From NCBI RefSeq assembly GCF_010365305.1, contig NZ_CP048279.1, positions 1,612,001 through 1,676,000 on the forward strand: a stretch of DNA of 64,000 nt, written 5' to 3'. The notes under the pieces were generated by a model. That model worked only from the letters and a program-made list of their open reading frames with translations, made no database searches and was not told the origin of the DNA. The stretch comes from Staphylococcus sp. MI 10-1553. GTDB lineage: Bacteria > Bacillota > Bacilli > Staphylococcales > Staphylococcaceae. Shown in pieces: positions 1 to 9,916 of the stretch. The translations under genes were made by a program, and so were the position numbers. How positions within the stretch are numbered: the stretch's first letter is position 1; every line of letters starts with the position of its first letter.

Positions 1-1
1 A

Positions 2-214
2 TCCATTGGCATCGACATTCATACCAATGCATTTGGAACAGCACCGATATACAATTCCGAGACGTATGAAACGAACATTGAAAACTGTTATATCGCCGGA
101 GTTATTGCGGCTGGCAATGATGCGAACACTATTTTTATTGAAAACGGTAAATATCATGGTGAAGCTATTGCGCGTGATATATTGACTAAAAAGCAATCGC
201 CATTAGAATCATAA
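2..214 (+). CDS. ypdA: Bacillithiol disulfide reductase YpdA (C-terminal end only)
   Basis: The window opens inside this gene; the last 70 residues are readable and end at a TAA. The visible segment contains YIAGVIAAGNDANTIFIENG, which matches the conserved C-terminus of the staphylococcal YpdA flavoprotein. YpdA is an FAD/NADPH thioredoxin-reductase-like enzyme that reduces oxidised bacillithiol (BSSB) in the cytoplasm. The neighbouring ansA-cmk-rpsA order is the same as in S. aureus, which supports the call. Nothing can be said about the N-terminal FAD and NADPH motifs because they lie outside the window. The bacillithiol synthase bshA and a bacilliredoxin occur further along, so the pathway is present. 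Confidence 0.85.
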   Translation, partial: SIGIDIHTNAFGTAPIYNSETYETNIENCYIAGVIAAGNDANTIFIENGKYHGEAIARDILTKKQSPLES

Positions 215-247
215 TCCGTATTGTTGTCTACTCAAACTCTTATCATA

Positions 248-286
248 AAGCCTTTCGTCATTTATATAACTGATGAATGGCTTTTA
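248..286 (+). terminator. Probable terminator after ypdA
   Basis: An imperfect inverted repeat (AAGCC-TTCGTCAT against GATGAATGGCTT) is followed by a T-rich tract. It lies about 35 bases past the ypdA stop codon. Confidence 0.5.
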
Positions 287-718
287 ATTTTATGTTGCAT
301 GACGCATTGATTATAGTGTAATTTTTCAATGTCGTGTATATCGAGAGAAGTTCATGCATTTCATACATTTACAATTATCCGAATTTTCTAACTAATAGTC
401 CCCAAAAACTGCACATACACTTATAAACAATAGAATGATTTTACTTACCAAATGACTATAATTAATTCTAGAATGGAGCGATGACGATGACGCTTTTTAA
501 CTGTTAAAATCTCATTTCTTAATTAGGCCTTACTACTTACATTTCGCACACAAAAATAATAATGATTAAGGGATGCGTTACACACGATGCAAAAATTGAT
601 CTCTTGTGTGTACAAAATCCAAATTTATATTAGATATTGATTATGATAAATATAAAACAAGGCTGAACCATCAACTGTGATTTAAATATTAATTTTAAGA
701 AATGGTAAGTGAAACAAC

Positions 719-836
719 ATGAAAAAGTCATTCAAAATATTGTTATTAGCAGAAATCATGCCAGTAAAAAAACGTTTTTTGGCTAACTGTTATGTTGATT
801 GTGATTGAAGCAATTATCGGTTTTCATAGCAAGTAA
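719..836 (+). pseudogene. Possible remnant of a cation diffusion facilitator gene
   Basis: An ATG opens a 29-codon frame beginning MKKSFKILLLAE and reading MPVKKRF up to a run of six T residues. Dropping one T lets the frame continue as FWLTVMLIVIEAIIGFHSK before a stop. That string resembles the first membrane helix of CDF-family cation efflux proteins (typically RFWLTVMLN...E-IGG-LSGS), with the remainder of the gene missing. The reading is therefore a frameshifted and truncated 5' fragment. The match is short and the helix is low in complexity, so chance similarity is possible. Confidence 0.25.
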
Positions 837-871
837 ACAACTGGACACATAATGCTGTGAAAATGCACAAA

Positions 872-913
872 AAAATAGCCGTATTCCATTACACAAACAG
901 GAGCGGCTATTTT
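872..913 (-). terminator. Terminator of ansA
   Basis: A perfect 10-bp inverted repeat (AAAATAGCCG / CGGCTATTTT) with U-rich arms lies about 60 bases beyond the ansA stop codon. It can act in both directions. Confidence 0.8.
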
Positions 914-969
914 CATATGGCATCTCATTTTTGTATACAATCATATTCTAGAAGTTTCTATGTGTCGTT

Positions 970-1938
970 TTAAACATTAAAAAAATCTTGAATTTGATCA
1001 TGTTGAAAATCATTGCTTAATGCGACGAGTAACTTTAATCTCGCTTTTTGACCATTCAAACCATTTGAAAAGATCACGCCTTTATTATATAATTGATGGC
1101 CACCTCCTTCATAGGCATAAACTGCACTCACAATCCCATTAAATGATCTTGATACAAGGACGATTGGAATATTTTTGTCCAAACACGCATCGATACCTGG
1201 CATCGCAGTGAGAGGAAGATTACCTTGTCCGAGCGCTTCAATTACGAGACCATCCACATGACGATCCGCATAAAAATGTAACATTTCGCTTCCCATGCCC
1301 ATATGCGCTTTAATCAGGGCAATTTGAAGTGATGTATTGATATTTGGTAAAAATTGACGTTCATACGGTCTATGATGAAAATAGACACCCGCTTTAGTAA
1401 TCACACCAAGCGGCCCGTGGTTTGGACTTTGAAAAGTATTCGTATTTGAAGTATGTGTTTTCGTGACGTTGCGCGCTGTATGTATCTCATCATTAAATAC
1501 GACCATCACACCTTTACCCGTTGATTCTTCTTCAATCGCTACTCGAATCGCTGAAATAAAATTATACAAACCATCAGAACCAATCTCATTGGAAGAACGC
1601 ATGGCCCCTGTAATAACGACTGGTTTAGACGTCGAAATCGTTAAATCTAGTAAAAAAGCAGTCTCTTCTAATGTATCGGTTCCATGTGTAATCACATAAC
1701 CATCATAACGTGCTAAATGATCCGGATCTTCAATGATTTCTTTTAAAATTTTGACATTATCAATTGTCATATGTGGAGAGGGGACATTAAAAGGCATCTG
1801 TTCATCTATGTTAGCGTATTGTGCAATCACGTCTTGATGATGGGTAATCGGATTGTCATCATTCGTCATCACTTTATTCGTTTCATCTTCTGACATACTA
1901 ATCGTGCCACCTGTATGGATGACTAATAAATTTTTCAT
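970..1938 (-). CDS. ansA: Type I L-asparaginase
   Basis: A 322-residue cytoplasmic asparaginase that hydrolyses L-asparagine to aspartate and ammonia. Both family signatures are present: HTGGTIS at residues 8-14, carrying the nucleophilic threonine, and THGTDT at 84-89, carrying the second active-site threonine. There is no signal peptide, as expected for the type I cytoplasmic enzyme. The start is fixed by a strong GAGGAGG Shine-Dalgarno sequence just upstream. The gene is transcribed divergently from cmk across a 73-bp spacer and ends at its own hairpin. Length is normal for the family. Confidence 0.93.
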   Translation of the reverse strand: MKNLLVIHTGGTISMSEDETNKVMTNDDNPITHHQDVIAQYANIDEQMPFNVPSPHMTIDNVKILKEIIEDPDHLARYDGYVITHGTDTLEETAFLLDLTISTSKPVVITGAMRSSNEIGSDGLYNFISAIRVAIEEESTGKGVMVVFNDEIHTARNVTKTHTSNTNTFQSPNHGPLGVITKAGVYFHHRPYERQFLPNINTSLQIALIKAHMGMGSEMLHFYADRHVDGLVIEALGQGNLPLTAMPGIDACLDKNIPIVLVSRSFNGIVSAVYAYEGGGHQLYNKGVIFSNGLNGQKARLKLLVALSNDFQHDQIQDFFNV

Positions 1939-2008
1939 TTAGGTTCCTCCTCGTAAAATAGTCCATTATTATGATAAAATATTGTTAAACAAACGACAAG
2001 GAAGGTAA

Positions 2009-2671
<663 letters not shown>

Positions 2672-2762
2672 TTTATTTTATTCAAACTTATCTAAATTTC
2701 TTGACAATTCAAGACTTTTATAAGAAGTTATTATTATGTAGTAGTATAAGGAGGCAATCATG

Positions 2763-3944
2763 ATGACTGAAGAATTCAATGAATCAATGATTAATGACAT
2801 TAAAGAGGGCGATAAGATTACAGGAGAAGTACAACAAATTGAAGATAAGCACGTTGTTGTTCATGTCAATGGTGGTAAATACAACGGCATTATTCCAATT
2901 AGTCAACTTTCCACTTATCATGTTGAAAATGCAAACGAAGTGGTCAAAGTCGGCGACGAAATTGGCGCTTATGTGACTAAAATTGAAGTTGATGAAGAAA
3001 ACGAAACAGGTAGTTACATCCTTTCTAAACGTAAATTAGAAGAAGAGCAATCTTATGCTTATTTACAAGAGAAATTAGACAACAACGAAACGATTGAAGC
3101 TAAAGTGACTGAAGTCGTTAAAGGTGGTTTAGTTGTGGATGTAGGCCAAAGAGGTTTCATTCCTGCATCATTAATTTCAACTGATTACATTGAAGATTTC
3201 TCAGATTATGAAGGACGTGTGCTTGAACTCAAAGTTGAAGAGCTTGAACCTGAAAAAAATCGCGTCATCTTAAGCCGTAAAGCCGTAGAAGCAGAAGAAA
3301 ACGAAAAGAAAAAAGCAGCATTATTACAATCGATTAAAGCTGGCGACGTAATTGAAGGTAAAGTTGCGCGTTTAACTAACTTTGGCGCATTTATTGACCT
3401 TGGTGGCGTTGATGGTTTAGTCCATGTTTCTGAGTTATCTCACGAACATGTAAAATCACCAGAAGAGGTTGTTTCTATTGGCGATACTGTCAAAGTCAAA
3501 GTTCGTTCAGTTGAACAAGATTCTGAACGTGTGTCATTATCAATTAAAGATACATTACCAAGTCCATTTGAAACAATTCAAGAAAAATATAGTGAAGGCG
3601 ACATTGTTGAAGGTAAAGTGATGCGCTTAGCTTCATTTGGTGCATTTGTTGAAATTGGCAGTGGCTTACAAGGCCTTGTGCATATTTCAGAAATTAGCCA
3701 TAAACATATCGGTACACCTGGCGAAGTTCTTGAACCAGGTCAAATCGTTCAAGTTAAAATTTTAGGTATTAATCCTGAAGAAGAACGTATTTCACTATCA
3801 ATTAAAGCAGCAAACCCAGAAGAAGAAACTGAAGAAGCTTCTGAGGAAACCACACAACACTATACACAACCAACTGATGAAAACGAAAGCAACCCAACTT
3901 TAGGTGACGTTTTCGGTGATAAACTGAAAGACTTAAATTTATAA
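2763..3944 (+). CDS. rpsA: S1-domain protein, ribosomal protein S1 homologue
   Basis: A 393-residue protein with four S1 RNA-binding domains, roughly at residues 15-90, 105-170, 187-260 and 275-345, and an acidic Glu/Thr-rich tail. It is the short Firmicutes form of S1, which binds mRNA; whether it is a stable ribosome component in this group is less certain than in E. coli. Two ATGs are adjacent (2760 and 2763). The AAGGAGG at 2748-2754 sits 8 bases before the second one, and the orthologue starts MTEEF, so 2763 is preferred. A perfect terminator follows the stop. Confidence 0.93.
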   Translation: MTEEFNESMINDIKEGDKITGEVQQIEDKHVVVHVNGGKYNGIIPISQLSTYHVENANEVVKVGDEIGAYVTKIEVDEENETGSYILSKRKLEEEQSYAYLQEKLDNNETIEAKVTEVVKGGLVVDVGQRGFIPASLISTDYIEDFSDYEGRVLELKVEELEPEKNRVILSRKAVEAEENEKKKAALLQSIKAGDVIEGKVARLTNFGAFIDLGGVDGLVHVSELSHEHVKSPEEVVSIGDTVKVKVRSVEQDSERVSLSIKDTLPSPFETIQEKYSEGDIVEGKVMRLASFGAFVEIGSGLQGLVHISEISHKHIGTPGEVLEPGQIVQVKILGINPEEERISLSIKAANPEEETEEASEETTQHYTQPTDENESNPTLGDVFGDKLKDLNL

Positions 3945-3952
3945 TCCATTTC

Positions 3953-3989
3953 GAACTAAGGTTAAATCACATAACCTTAGTTCTTTTTT
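3953..3989 (+). terminator. Terminator of rpsA
   Basis: A perfect 12-bp stem (GAACTAAGGTTA / TAACCTTAGTTC) with a 7-base loop runs straight into a T-tract, 9 bases past the stop codon. Confidence 0.95.
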
Positions 3990-4323
3990 ATTTCTTTATT
4001 TAGCGAATCAAACTTTATTACAGCCTCATTGACACCACTTCTCAAACTTTTCATTCATAGCTATTCACGCATTAAATACCCTCATAACACTTGAATCACT
4101 ACATCACATTTTTAACTCAAATGCCAAAACCCATCATTGTATCAATATTAAAGCAAATAAAAATGTATTCCTAAACTTTGTAAGGAGATACTTTTCACCA
4201 ATTCTTTTGTTCGCTACACTTCACGTGATATAATAGCGGTGTTATGTATCGAACAATGCGAAATATACTTGCACAGACTGATATATTCAATATTTAAGTT
4301 ATTCATAGAGAGGAAGAACAAGC
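3990..4323. other. Non-coding spacer between rpsA and der
   Basis: This 334-bp AT-rich spacer contains only the der promoter at its right end. No open frame, repeat or RNA structure was recognised. Confidence 0.6.
4207..4234 (+). promoter_or_regulatory. Promoter of der (extended -10)
   Basis: TGATATAAT at 4226-4234 is a perfect extended -10. A weak TTGTTC -35 lies 16 bases upstream. The transcript would have a leader of about 80 bases before der. Confidence 0.7.
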
Positions 4324-5634
4324 ATGACGAAACCTGTAGTTGCTATCGTGGGGCGTCCTAACGTAGGAAAATCTACAATTTTTAACCGCATCGTCGGAGA
4401 ACGTGTATCCATTGTTGAAGATACACCCGGTGTGACGCGTGACCGTATTTATTCAAGCGGTGAATGGCTCACACATGAATTTAATGTGATTGATACAGGT
4501 GGTATCGAGATTGGTGACGCACCATTCCAAACTCAAATTCGCGCACAAGCTGAAATCGCGATTGACGAAGCTGATGTCATCATATTCATGGTCAATGTAC
4601 GTGAAGGGGTCACACAAAATGACGAACTTGTGGCTCAAATACTTTATAAATCTAAAAAACCGGTTGTGTTAGCTGTCAATAAAGTCGACAATCCAGACAT
4701 GCGCAATGATATTTATGACTTCTATTCACTCGGGTTTGGAGAACCTTTCCCACTTTCAGGTTCACACGGCCTAGGTTTAGGTGACTTATTAGAAGAGGTC
4801 TCAAAACACTTTAAAAAGGATTCTTCAGATCCATATGATGATGATACAATTCGTTTGTCATTAATCGGTCGACCTAATGTAGGGAAATCTAGCTTAATTA
4901 ATGCCATTCTCGGTGAAGAACGCGTTATCGTATCTAATATTGCCGGCACAACACGAGATGCCATCGATACGGTTTATAGCTATGACGGACAAAATTACGT
5001 ACTGATTGATACAGCGGGTATGCGTAAAAAGGGTAAAGTCTATGAGTCGACTGAAAAGTATTCGGTATTACGTGCGTTGAAAGCCATTGAGCGCTCAAAT
5101 GTGGTCCTCGTTGTATTAGATGCAGAACAAGGCATTATTGAACAAGATAAACGTGTTGCTGGATATGCCCATGAAGAAGGAAAAGCGATTGTAATTGTCG
5201 TTAACAAATGGGACACTTTAGAAAAAGATAGCAATACGATGAAAAAGTTTATGGATGAGGTACGTAAGAACTTCCAATTTTTAGATTATGCACAAATTGC
5301 TTTCGTATCAGCAAAAGAAAAAACGCGTTTACGTACACTTTTCCCATTAATTAACGAAGCAAGCGAAAATCATAAAAAACGTGTTCAAAGTTCAACGCTA
5401 AATGAAGTGATTACGGATGCTATTGCAATGAATCCGACGCCAACAGATAAAGGTCGTCGACTCAATATTTTTTATGCAACACAAGTGGCTATTGAACCGC
5501 CGACGTTTGTTGTATTTGTGAATGACGTCGAACTGATGCATTTCTCATACAAACGTTATCTTGAAAATCAAATTAGACAAGCATTTGGATTTGAAGGAAC
5601 ACCAGTACACATTATTGCACGTAAACGAAATTAG
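4324..5634 (+). CDS. der: Ribosome-assembly GTPase Der (EngA)
   Basis: A 436-residue GTPase with two tandem G domains and a KH-like C-terminal domain; it acts in 50S subunit maturation. The two P-loops are identical: GRPNVGKS at residues 10-17 and 182-189. The remaining switches are present as DTGG 57-60, NKVD 119-122, DTAG 229-232 and NKWD 294-297. The C-terminal 80 or so residues correspond to the KH-like domain. GAGAGGAAG precedes the ATG. gpsA follows 15 bases after the stop, so the two are probably co-transcribed. Confidence 0.96.
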   Translation: MTKPVVAIVGRPNVGKSTIFNRIVGERVSIVEDTPGVTRDRIYSSGEWLTHEFNVIDTGGIEIGDAPFQTQIRAQAEIAIDEADVIIFMVNVREGVTQNDELVAQILYKSKKPVVLAVNKVDNPDMRNDIYDFYSLGFGEPFPLSGSHGLGLGDLLEEVSKHFKKDSSDPYDDDTIRLSLIGRPNVGKSSLINAILGEERVIVSNIAGTTRDAIDTVYSYDGQNYVLIDTAGMRKKGKVYESTEKYSVLRALKAIERSNVVLVVLDAEQGIIEQDKRVAGYAHEEGKAIVIVVNKWDTLEKDSNTMKKFMDEVRKNFQFLDYAQIAFVSAKEKTRLRTLFPLINEASENHKKRVQSSTLNEVITDAIAMNPTPTDKGRRLNIFYATQVAIEPPTFVVFVNDVELMHFSYKRYLENQIRQAFGFEGTPVHIIARKRN

Positions 5635-5649
5635 ATGGAGGGGATAAAC

Positions 5650-6648
5650 ATGACGAACATTACAGTGTTTGGTACAGGAAGTTTTGGTACTGCATTGGCT
5701 AATGTGCTTTCAGACAATGGCCATAACACATTAATGTGGGGTAAAACATCAACAACTATAGACGAAATCAACCATGAACATACAAATCATAATTATTTAA
5801 AAGGGGTTACGCTTAATGCGACGATTCAAGCGACAACAGATATTCAAGCAGCGATTAATCACGCAGATATTTATTTAATCGCATTGCCAACAAAAGCGAT
5901 TAGAGAAGTCATGTCGCAAGTCAATCAATTGCTCACTTCAAAAAAATCTTTTATTCATGTTACTAAAGGGATTGAAAATGCAACATTTAAGCGTGTTTCA
6001 GAAATGTTAGAAGACTCCATTTCACCAGAATATAACGTTGGCATTGGTGTGCTTTCTGGTCCAAGTCATGCCGAAGAAGTGGTCATCAAACAACCGACAA
6101 CCGTATCAGCGGCTTCAAGTAATCCAGAATTGCGTAAATTGATACAAGATTTATTTATGACGGATTATTTACGTGTTTATACGAATGATGACCTTGTCGG
6201 CGTAGAACTCGGCGGTGCACTCAAAAATATTATTGCCATCGCGAGTGGCGTCCTTGCCGGCATGGGCTTTGGTGATAATGCAAAAGCAGCTTTAATGACG
6301 CGTGGTTTAGCAGAAATTACGCGTTTAGGTGTTACACTCGGCGCCGATCCGCTCACATTCCAAGGTTTAGGTGGCATTGGAGACTTAATTGTAACGTGTA
6401 CTTCAACACATTCAAGAAACTACTCTCTCGGTTACCAACTTGGTAAAGGGAAAAGTTTAGATGAAATCATGAATCATATGAACATGGTCGCTGAAGGGGT
6501 ATACACAACCGAATCGGTGTACAATCTTTCTAAAAAAGAAAATGTTGAAATGCCAATTACTGAAGCGTTATATCATGTTTTATTCGAAAATCAACCTGTT
6601 GAACAAGCTGTCAAAGCGTTAATGGGACGTACAAAAAAATCAGAATAA
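5650..6648 (+). CDS. gpsA: NAD(P)-dependent glycerol-3-phosphate dehydrogenase
   Basis: A 332-residue enzyme that reduces dihydroxyacetone phosphate to sn-glycerol-3-phosphate for phospholipid and teichoic acid synthesis. The Rossmann motif GTGSFG is at residues 8-13 and the conserved [10 protein letters not shown] and [15 protein letters not shown] segments are present. An in-frame ATG at 5635 overlaps the der stop region, but GGAGGGG sits 7 bases ahead of the ATG at 5650 and the protein then starts [10 protein letters not shown] like its orthologues, so 5650 is chosen. It lies between der and hup as in other staphylococci. Confidence 0.95.
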   Translation: MTNITVFGTGSFGTALANVLSDNGHNTLMWGKTSTTIDEINHEHTNHNYLKGVTLNATIQATTDIQAAINHADIYLIALPTKAIREVMSQVNQLLTSKKSFIHVTKGIENATFKRVSEMLEDSISPEYNVGIGVLSGPSHAEEVVIKQPTTVSAASSNPELRKLIQDLFMTDYLRVYTNDDLVGVELGGALKNIIAIASGVLAGMGFGDNAKAALMTRGLAEITRLGVTLGADPLTFQGLGGIGDLIVTCTSTHSRNYSLGYQLGKGKSLDEIMNHMNMVAEGVYTTESVYNLSKKENVEMPITEALYHVLFENQPVEQAVKALMGRTKKSE

Positions 6649-6771
6649 AGTTAGAAATTGACCATTTTCATGACAAAATTATAAAAAAATCAACAAAAAG
6701 CGATTAAATCAACGTTTTTCTTGTATAAATCGTTGCAGTCTTGCATTCGCTTGTGTTAAAGTCATACCATA

Positions 6772-6790
6772 ATGATAATTGAATTATCAT
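6772..6790. promoter_or_regulatory. 19-bp perfect palindrome upstream of hup
   Basis: ATGATAATTGAATTATCAT is a perfect palindrome about a single central base and lies 28 bases before the hup start. It contains TGATAAT and ATTATCA half-sites, the same half-sites as a Fur/PerR-type box, but with three central bases instead of the usual one. It could be an operator or a 5'-leader hairpin. Confidence 0.4.
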
Positions 6791-6818
6791 TACATAACCT
6801 TTGAGGAGGTGAATTGAC

Positions 6819-7091
6819 ATGAACAAAACTGACTTAATTAACGCTGTTGCAGAACAAGTTGATTTAACTAAAAAAGAAGCTGGTTTAGCTGTTGATGCTG
6901 TTTTTGAAGCAATTCAAACATCATTAGCTAAAGGTGAAAAAGTACAATTAATCGGTTTCGGTAACTTTGAGGTACGTGAGCGTGCCGCGCGTAAAGGTCG
7001 CAACCCTCAAACAGGTAAAGAAATTGACATCCCTGCAAGCAAAGTTCCAGCTTTCAAAGCAGGTAAAGCATTAAAAGATGCTGTGAAATAA
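6819..7091 (+). CDS. hup: DNA-binding protein HU
   Basis: A 90-residue histone-like HU protein that bends and compacts DNA as a dimer. The sequence is a canonical HU, with [13 protein letters not shown] at the N-terminus, [21 protein letters not shown] spanning the DNA-binding arm, and [22 protein letters not shown] at the end. GAGGAGGTGA stands ahead of the ATG. A perfect palindrome lies in its upstream region. The gene is monocistronic, closed by a GGCTGGGACA-type hairpin. Confidence 0.97.
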   Translation: MNKTDLINAVAEQVDLTKKEAGLAVDAVFEAIQTSLAKGEKVQLIGFGNFEVRERAARKGRNPQTGKEIDIPASKVPAFKAGKALKDAVK

Positions 7092-7101
7092 TTCAATTAT
7101 T

Positions 7102-7143
7102 AGGAAAGAGGCTGGGACACAATGGCGTTCTCCAGCCTTTCCT
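7102..7143 (+). terminator. Terminator hairpin after hup (GGCTGGGACA-type)
   Basis: The outer stem AGGAAAG / CTTTCCT and inner stem GGCTGG / CCAGCC are separated by a 16-base loop, 10 bases past the hup stop. No T-tract follows directly. The core GGCTGGGACA recurs in other hairpins of this window. Confidence 0.65.
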
Positions 7144-7568
7144 ATGATTAATACAACCATAACATTGTAATATCAAATCTGTTTAGACGATTTGAAATAA
7201 AATATTTACTTCTTTTTATTTCCATCTTTTCAAAATTTTATCCACTTTATCCCGATTTATAAACTTTTTTAAAAAAAGTAATCCTTCATTCTTTTTGTAT
7301 CATTCCACTTGGTATGTCCTATTATTGTGATCAATCTATCTCAATTGTTCTGCAAATAAATTTTTGTTCCATACTTTTTAAATAAAATTTATTCATTTCA
7401 GACAAAGAATGCCCAGTAACTCCTATTGGTCTTACTATTTTTCAACAACATCAAATAAAGCAACATTAAACTTCATTCACGGCTTTTATGACAAAAAAAG
7501 CAAATCAGATTTAATTTTTAGGTTGATAGTGTTAAGATAGAGAGTGATTAAAATTAGAGGTGTGTCAA
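7144..7568. other. Non-coding spacer between hup and hepS1
   Basis: This 425-bp AT-rich stretch has no supported open frame. It must contain the promoter of the hepS1-menG-hepT operon near its right end; I cannot name the boxes with confidence. Confidence 0.5.
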
Positions 7569-8138
7569 ATGGAGAATACTTTTGAATGTTTACAACAACA
7601 ACTTGATAAACGATTGAATCAACTCAATCGCCCCCAAAATATACATATTAATCGAACTTTAAGTCAATTGTTAGATCAACTTGATGTGCCTTTAAATGCA
7701 AAACTTGCTTGCCTCTCTATTGATACATCAATGAAACATCTTGATAGTATCAGCTATTATCATTATGAACGTGATGCCATACTCATAGGTGATTTACTGA
7801 GTGCACACTATTATCAATTAATTGCTGATTTGAAAGATGTTGAATTACAACTCCAAATGAGCCAAGCGATTGTAAAAATAAATGAATTAAAATCTTATAT
7901 TCAATATCAAAAGGATATATGCTCAAATGCAAATATAAAAGATATGATGATTACGATTGAAACATTGTTAATTCAAGTATTGTTGAAACATTACCGTATT
8001 GAACATTCTTTTGATGATATACGCCATCAACTGATTCAACAACTTGATGTGCAAAAACTGAGTTATTTAATTGATTGGCAGACAGATGAGATCAACGACA
8101 TGATTATTGCATTACAAAACTATACAAAAAGTAAATGA
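7569..8138 (+). CDS. hepS1: Heptaprenyl diphosphate synthase component I
   Basis: A 189-residue helical protein, the small non-catalytic subunit that with HepT makes the C35 side chain of menaquinone. It lacks the Asp-rich motifs, as component I does. The segment DAILIGDLLSAHYYQLIA is typical of the family. It begins the hepS1-menG-hepT operon, with genes 9 and 17 bases apart, which fixes the assignment. A GTG at 7560 is in frame, but AGAGG at 7556-7560 is properly spaced for the ATG at 7569. Confidence 0.85.
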   Translation: MENTFECLQQQLDKRLNQLNRPQNIHINRTLSQLLDQLDVPLNAKLACLSIDTSMKHLDSISYYHYERDAILIGDLLSAHYYQLIADLKDVELQLQMSQAIVKINELKSYIQYQKDICSNANIKDMMITIETLLIQVLLKHYRIEHSFDDIRHQLIQQLDVQKLSYLIDWQTDEINDMIIALQNYTKSK

Positions 8139-8147
8139 GGTTTCAAA

Positions 8148-8861
8148 ATGACTAAAAACAAGGCAAATAAAGCACAAGTCCATGAAGTGTTTCAAAATAT
8201 TTCTGGCAAATATGACCGTTTAAATAATATTATTAGCTTCGAACAACATAAAGTGTGGCGTAAAAAAGTAATGAAAGAAATGAATGTGCAAGCAGGGACT
8301 ATTGCTTTAGACGTATGTTGTGGGACTGCTGATTGGACGATTGCTTTAAGCCAAGCAGTAGGGCCAGAAGGTGAAGTCACTGGACTGGATTTCAGTGAAA
8401 ATATGCTTAAAGTGGGCGAAGAAAAAACGGCACATATGGATAATATCAGACTTGTTCAAGGTGACGCTATGGCATTGCCGTTTGATGACAATTCATTTGA
8501 TTATGTGACGATCGGGTTTGGTTTACGTAATATTCCAGATTATTCGAAAGCATTGTCAGAAATGTATCGCGTCCTTAAACCAGGTGGTATGGTCGTATGT
8601 TTAGAAACAAGTCAACCGACTATGCCTGTCTTCAAGCAAGGTTATCGTTTGTATTTTAAATTTGTGATGCCAATCTTCGGTAAAATTTTTGCGAAATCAA
8701 AACAAGAATATGAGTGGCTCCAACAGTCTGCATTCGATTTCCCAGATCGCGAAACTTTAAAGAAAATGTTTGAAGATGTCAACTTTGAAAATGTCAAAGT
8801 CCGTAGCTTCACAGGTGGCGTGGCTGCCATGCACTTAGCTTATAAACCCAAAACGAACTAA
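8148..8861 (+). CDS. menG: Demethylmenaquinone methyltransferase
   Basis: A 237-residue SAM-dependent methyltransferase of the UbiE/MenG family that catalyses the last step of menaquinone synthesis. The SAM-binding region reads [14 protein letters not shown], followed by GLDFSENML and the UbiE signature FGLRNIPD and MYRVLKPGG. It sits between the two heptaprenyl diphosphate synthase subunits. TGAGG precedes the ATG. Length and motifs are normal. Confidence 0.95.
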   Translation: MTKNKANKAQVHEVFQNISGKYDRLNNIISFEQHKVWRKKVMKEMNVQAGTIALDVCCGTADWTIALSQAVGPEGEVTGLDFSENMLKVGEEKTAHMDNIRLVQGDAMALPFDDNSFDYVTIGFGLRNIPDYSKALSEMYRVLKPGGMVVCLETSQPTMPVFKQGYRLYFKFVMPIFGKIFAKSKQEYEWLQQSAFDFPDRETLKKMFEDVNFENVKVRSFTGGVAAMHLAYKPKTN

Positions 8862-8878
8862 TTAAAAGGTGATTATGC

Positions 8879-9835
8879 ATGTCGAAATTAAATTTGAGTC
8901 AGGAAATTAAAAAAATTGAAAATACTTTGAAACAGTTGATTCAATCAGAGGATTCAACACTCCAAAGTGCTGCAGATCACCTTTTATCATCAGGAGGTAA
9001 GCGTGTTCGACCGTTATTCGTGATTTTGAGCAGTTACGTTGGTGAAAATCCTGCTAATGATGCGGCATACCGGGTTGCTACAGCATTAGAGTTGATTCAT
9101 ATGGCAACGCTCGTCCATGATGATGTAATTGATTTCAGTGATAAAAGACGTGGAAAGTTAACAATCGAAAAGAAGTGGGGCCAATCGACTGCAATTTTAA
9201 CCGGTAATTTTTTACTTGCACGTGCGCTAGAACATTTATCTTATATTCAAGACAGCCGTATCCATCAAACGCTGTCTCATGCGATTATCGAAGTGTGTCG
9301 TGGTGAACTCTTCCAATTCCAAGACCAATTCAGGGCAGAACAGTCGATTACGAACTATTTGCGTCGTATCAATCGTAAAACTGCACTATTAATGCAGCTC
9401 GCTACTGAAGTGGGTGCGATGAGTTCGCAGACTGACGACCAAACGATTCGAAAAATGCGTGATATCGGCCATCATATCGGCATGAGTTTCCAAATTGTTG
9501 ATGATGTTTTAGATTTTACAAGTACAGAAAAGAAACTCGGCAAGCCTGTCGGAAGTGACTTGCGCAATGGTCATATGACGCTCCCTGTACTATTAGCATT
9601 GAAGCATAACCCACAATTAAAGGAAAAAGTTGCAACATTAACGCCGGATTCACCAACTGAAGATTTTGACTGGTGCATTGAACAAATACGTCAATCTGAA
9701 GCGATTTCTCAATCTTTAAATGTGAGTCAAAAGTATCTCGATAAAGCTTCCACGCTACTTGAAACGTTACCTAAAAACGAGATTAAATCACATTTCAGAA
9801 AATTAATAAAAAGATTACAAAACAGAATGAATTAA
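8879..9835 (+). CDS. hepT: Heptaprenyl diphosphate synthase component II
   Basis: A 318-residue trans-prenyltransferase, the catalytic subunit that elongates farnesyl diphosphate to heptaprenyl diphosphate. The first Asp-rich motif is DDVID at residues 81-85 and the second DDVLD at 208-212, with GGKRVRP at 39-45 binding diphosphate. AAAGGTGATT precedes the ATG. It is the last gene of the operon with hepS1 and menG and supplies the menaquinone side chain for respiration. Confidence 0.94.
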   Translation: MSKLNLSQEIKKIENTLKQLIQSEDSTLQSAADHLLSSGGKRVRPLFVILSSYVGENPANDAAYRVATALELIHMATLVHDDVIDFSDKRRGKLTIEKKWGQSTAILTGNFLLARALEHLSYIQDSRIHQTLSHAIIEVCRGELFQFQDQFRAEQSITNYLRRINRKTALLMQLATEVGAMSSQTDDQTIRKMRDIGHHIGMSFQIVDDVLDFTSTEKKLGKPVGSDLRNGHMTLPVLLALKHNPQLKEKVATLTPDSPTEDFDWCIEQIRQSEAISQSLNVSQKYLDKASTLLETLPKNEIKSHFRKLIKRLQNRMN

Positions 9836-9847
9836 TCACCTTTCCTG

Positions 9848-9876
9848 TTGAAAGCGCTTTAAACAAATGATAGGAT
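9848..9876 (+). promoter_or_regulatory. ndk promoter overlapped by a cre box
   Basis: TTGAAA (9848-9853) is followed after 17 bases by TAGGAT with an extended TG (9868-9876). TTGAAAGCGCTTTAA at 9848-9862 matches the CcpA cre consensus WTGNAANCGNWNNCW at all but one position and covers the -35, which suggests repression by occlusion. Confidence 0.6.
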
Positions 9877-9916
9877 AATCTTGTAATACATAAAAACACA
9901 GGGGGCATTGCGCAAC

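Larger units (their letters stand above)
215..969. other. 755-bp gene-free stretch between ypdA and ansA
   Basis: This stretch contains the ypdA terminator, the bidirectional hairpin that ends ansA, and a possible transporter remnant near 719-836. The rest is AT-rich and has no open frame with a convincing ribosome-binding site. It looks like a region where a gene has decayed. Confidence 0.6.

Noticed and set aside
481..507. A very short frame reading MTMTLFNC, possibly a leader peptide
   Set aside because: It has a weakly placed GGAG and no attenuator structure or downstream gene for it to control. Chance is more likely.
2701..2745. TTGACA upstream of rpsA as a promoter
   Set aside because: No -10-like hexamer stands at 16-18 bases; the nearest candidates are at about 12 or 25 bases.
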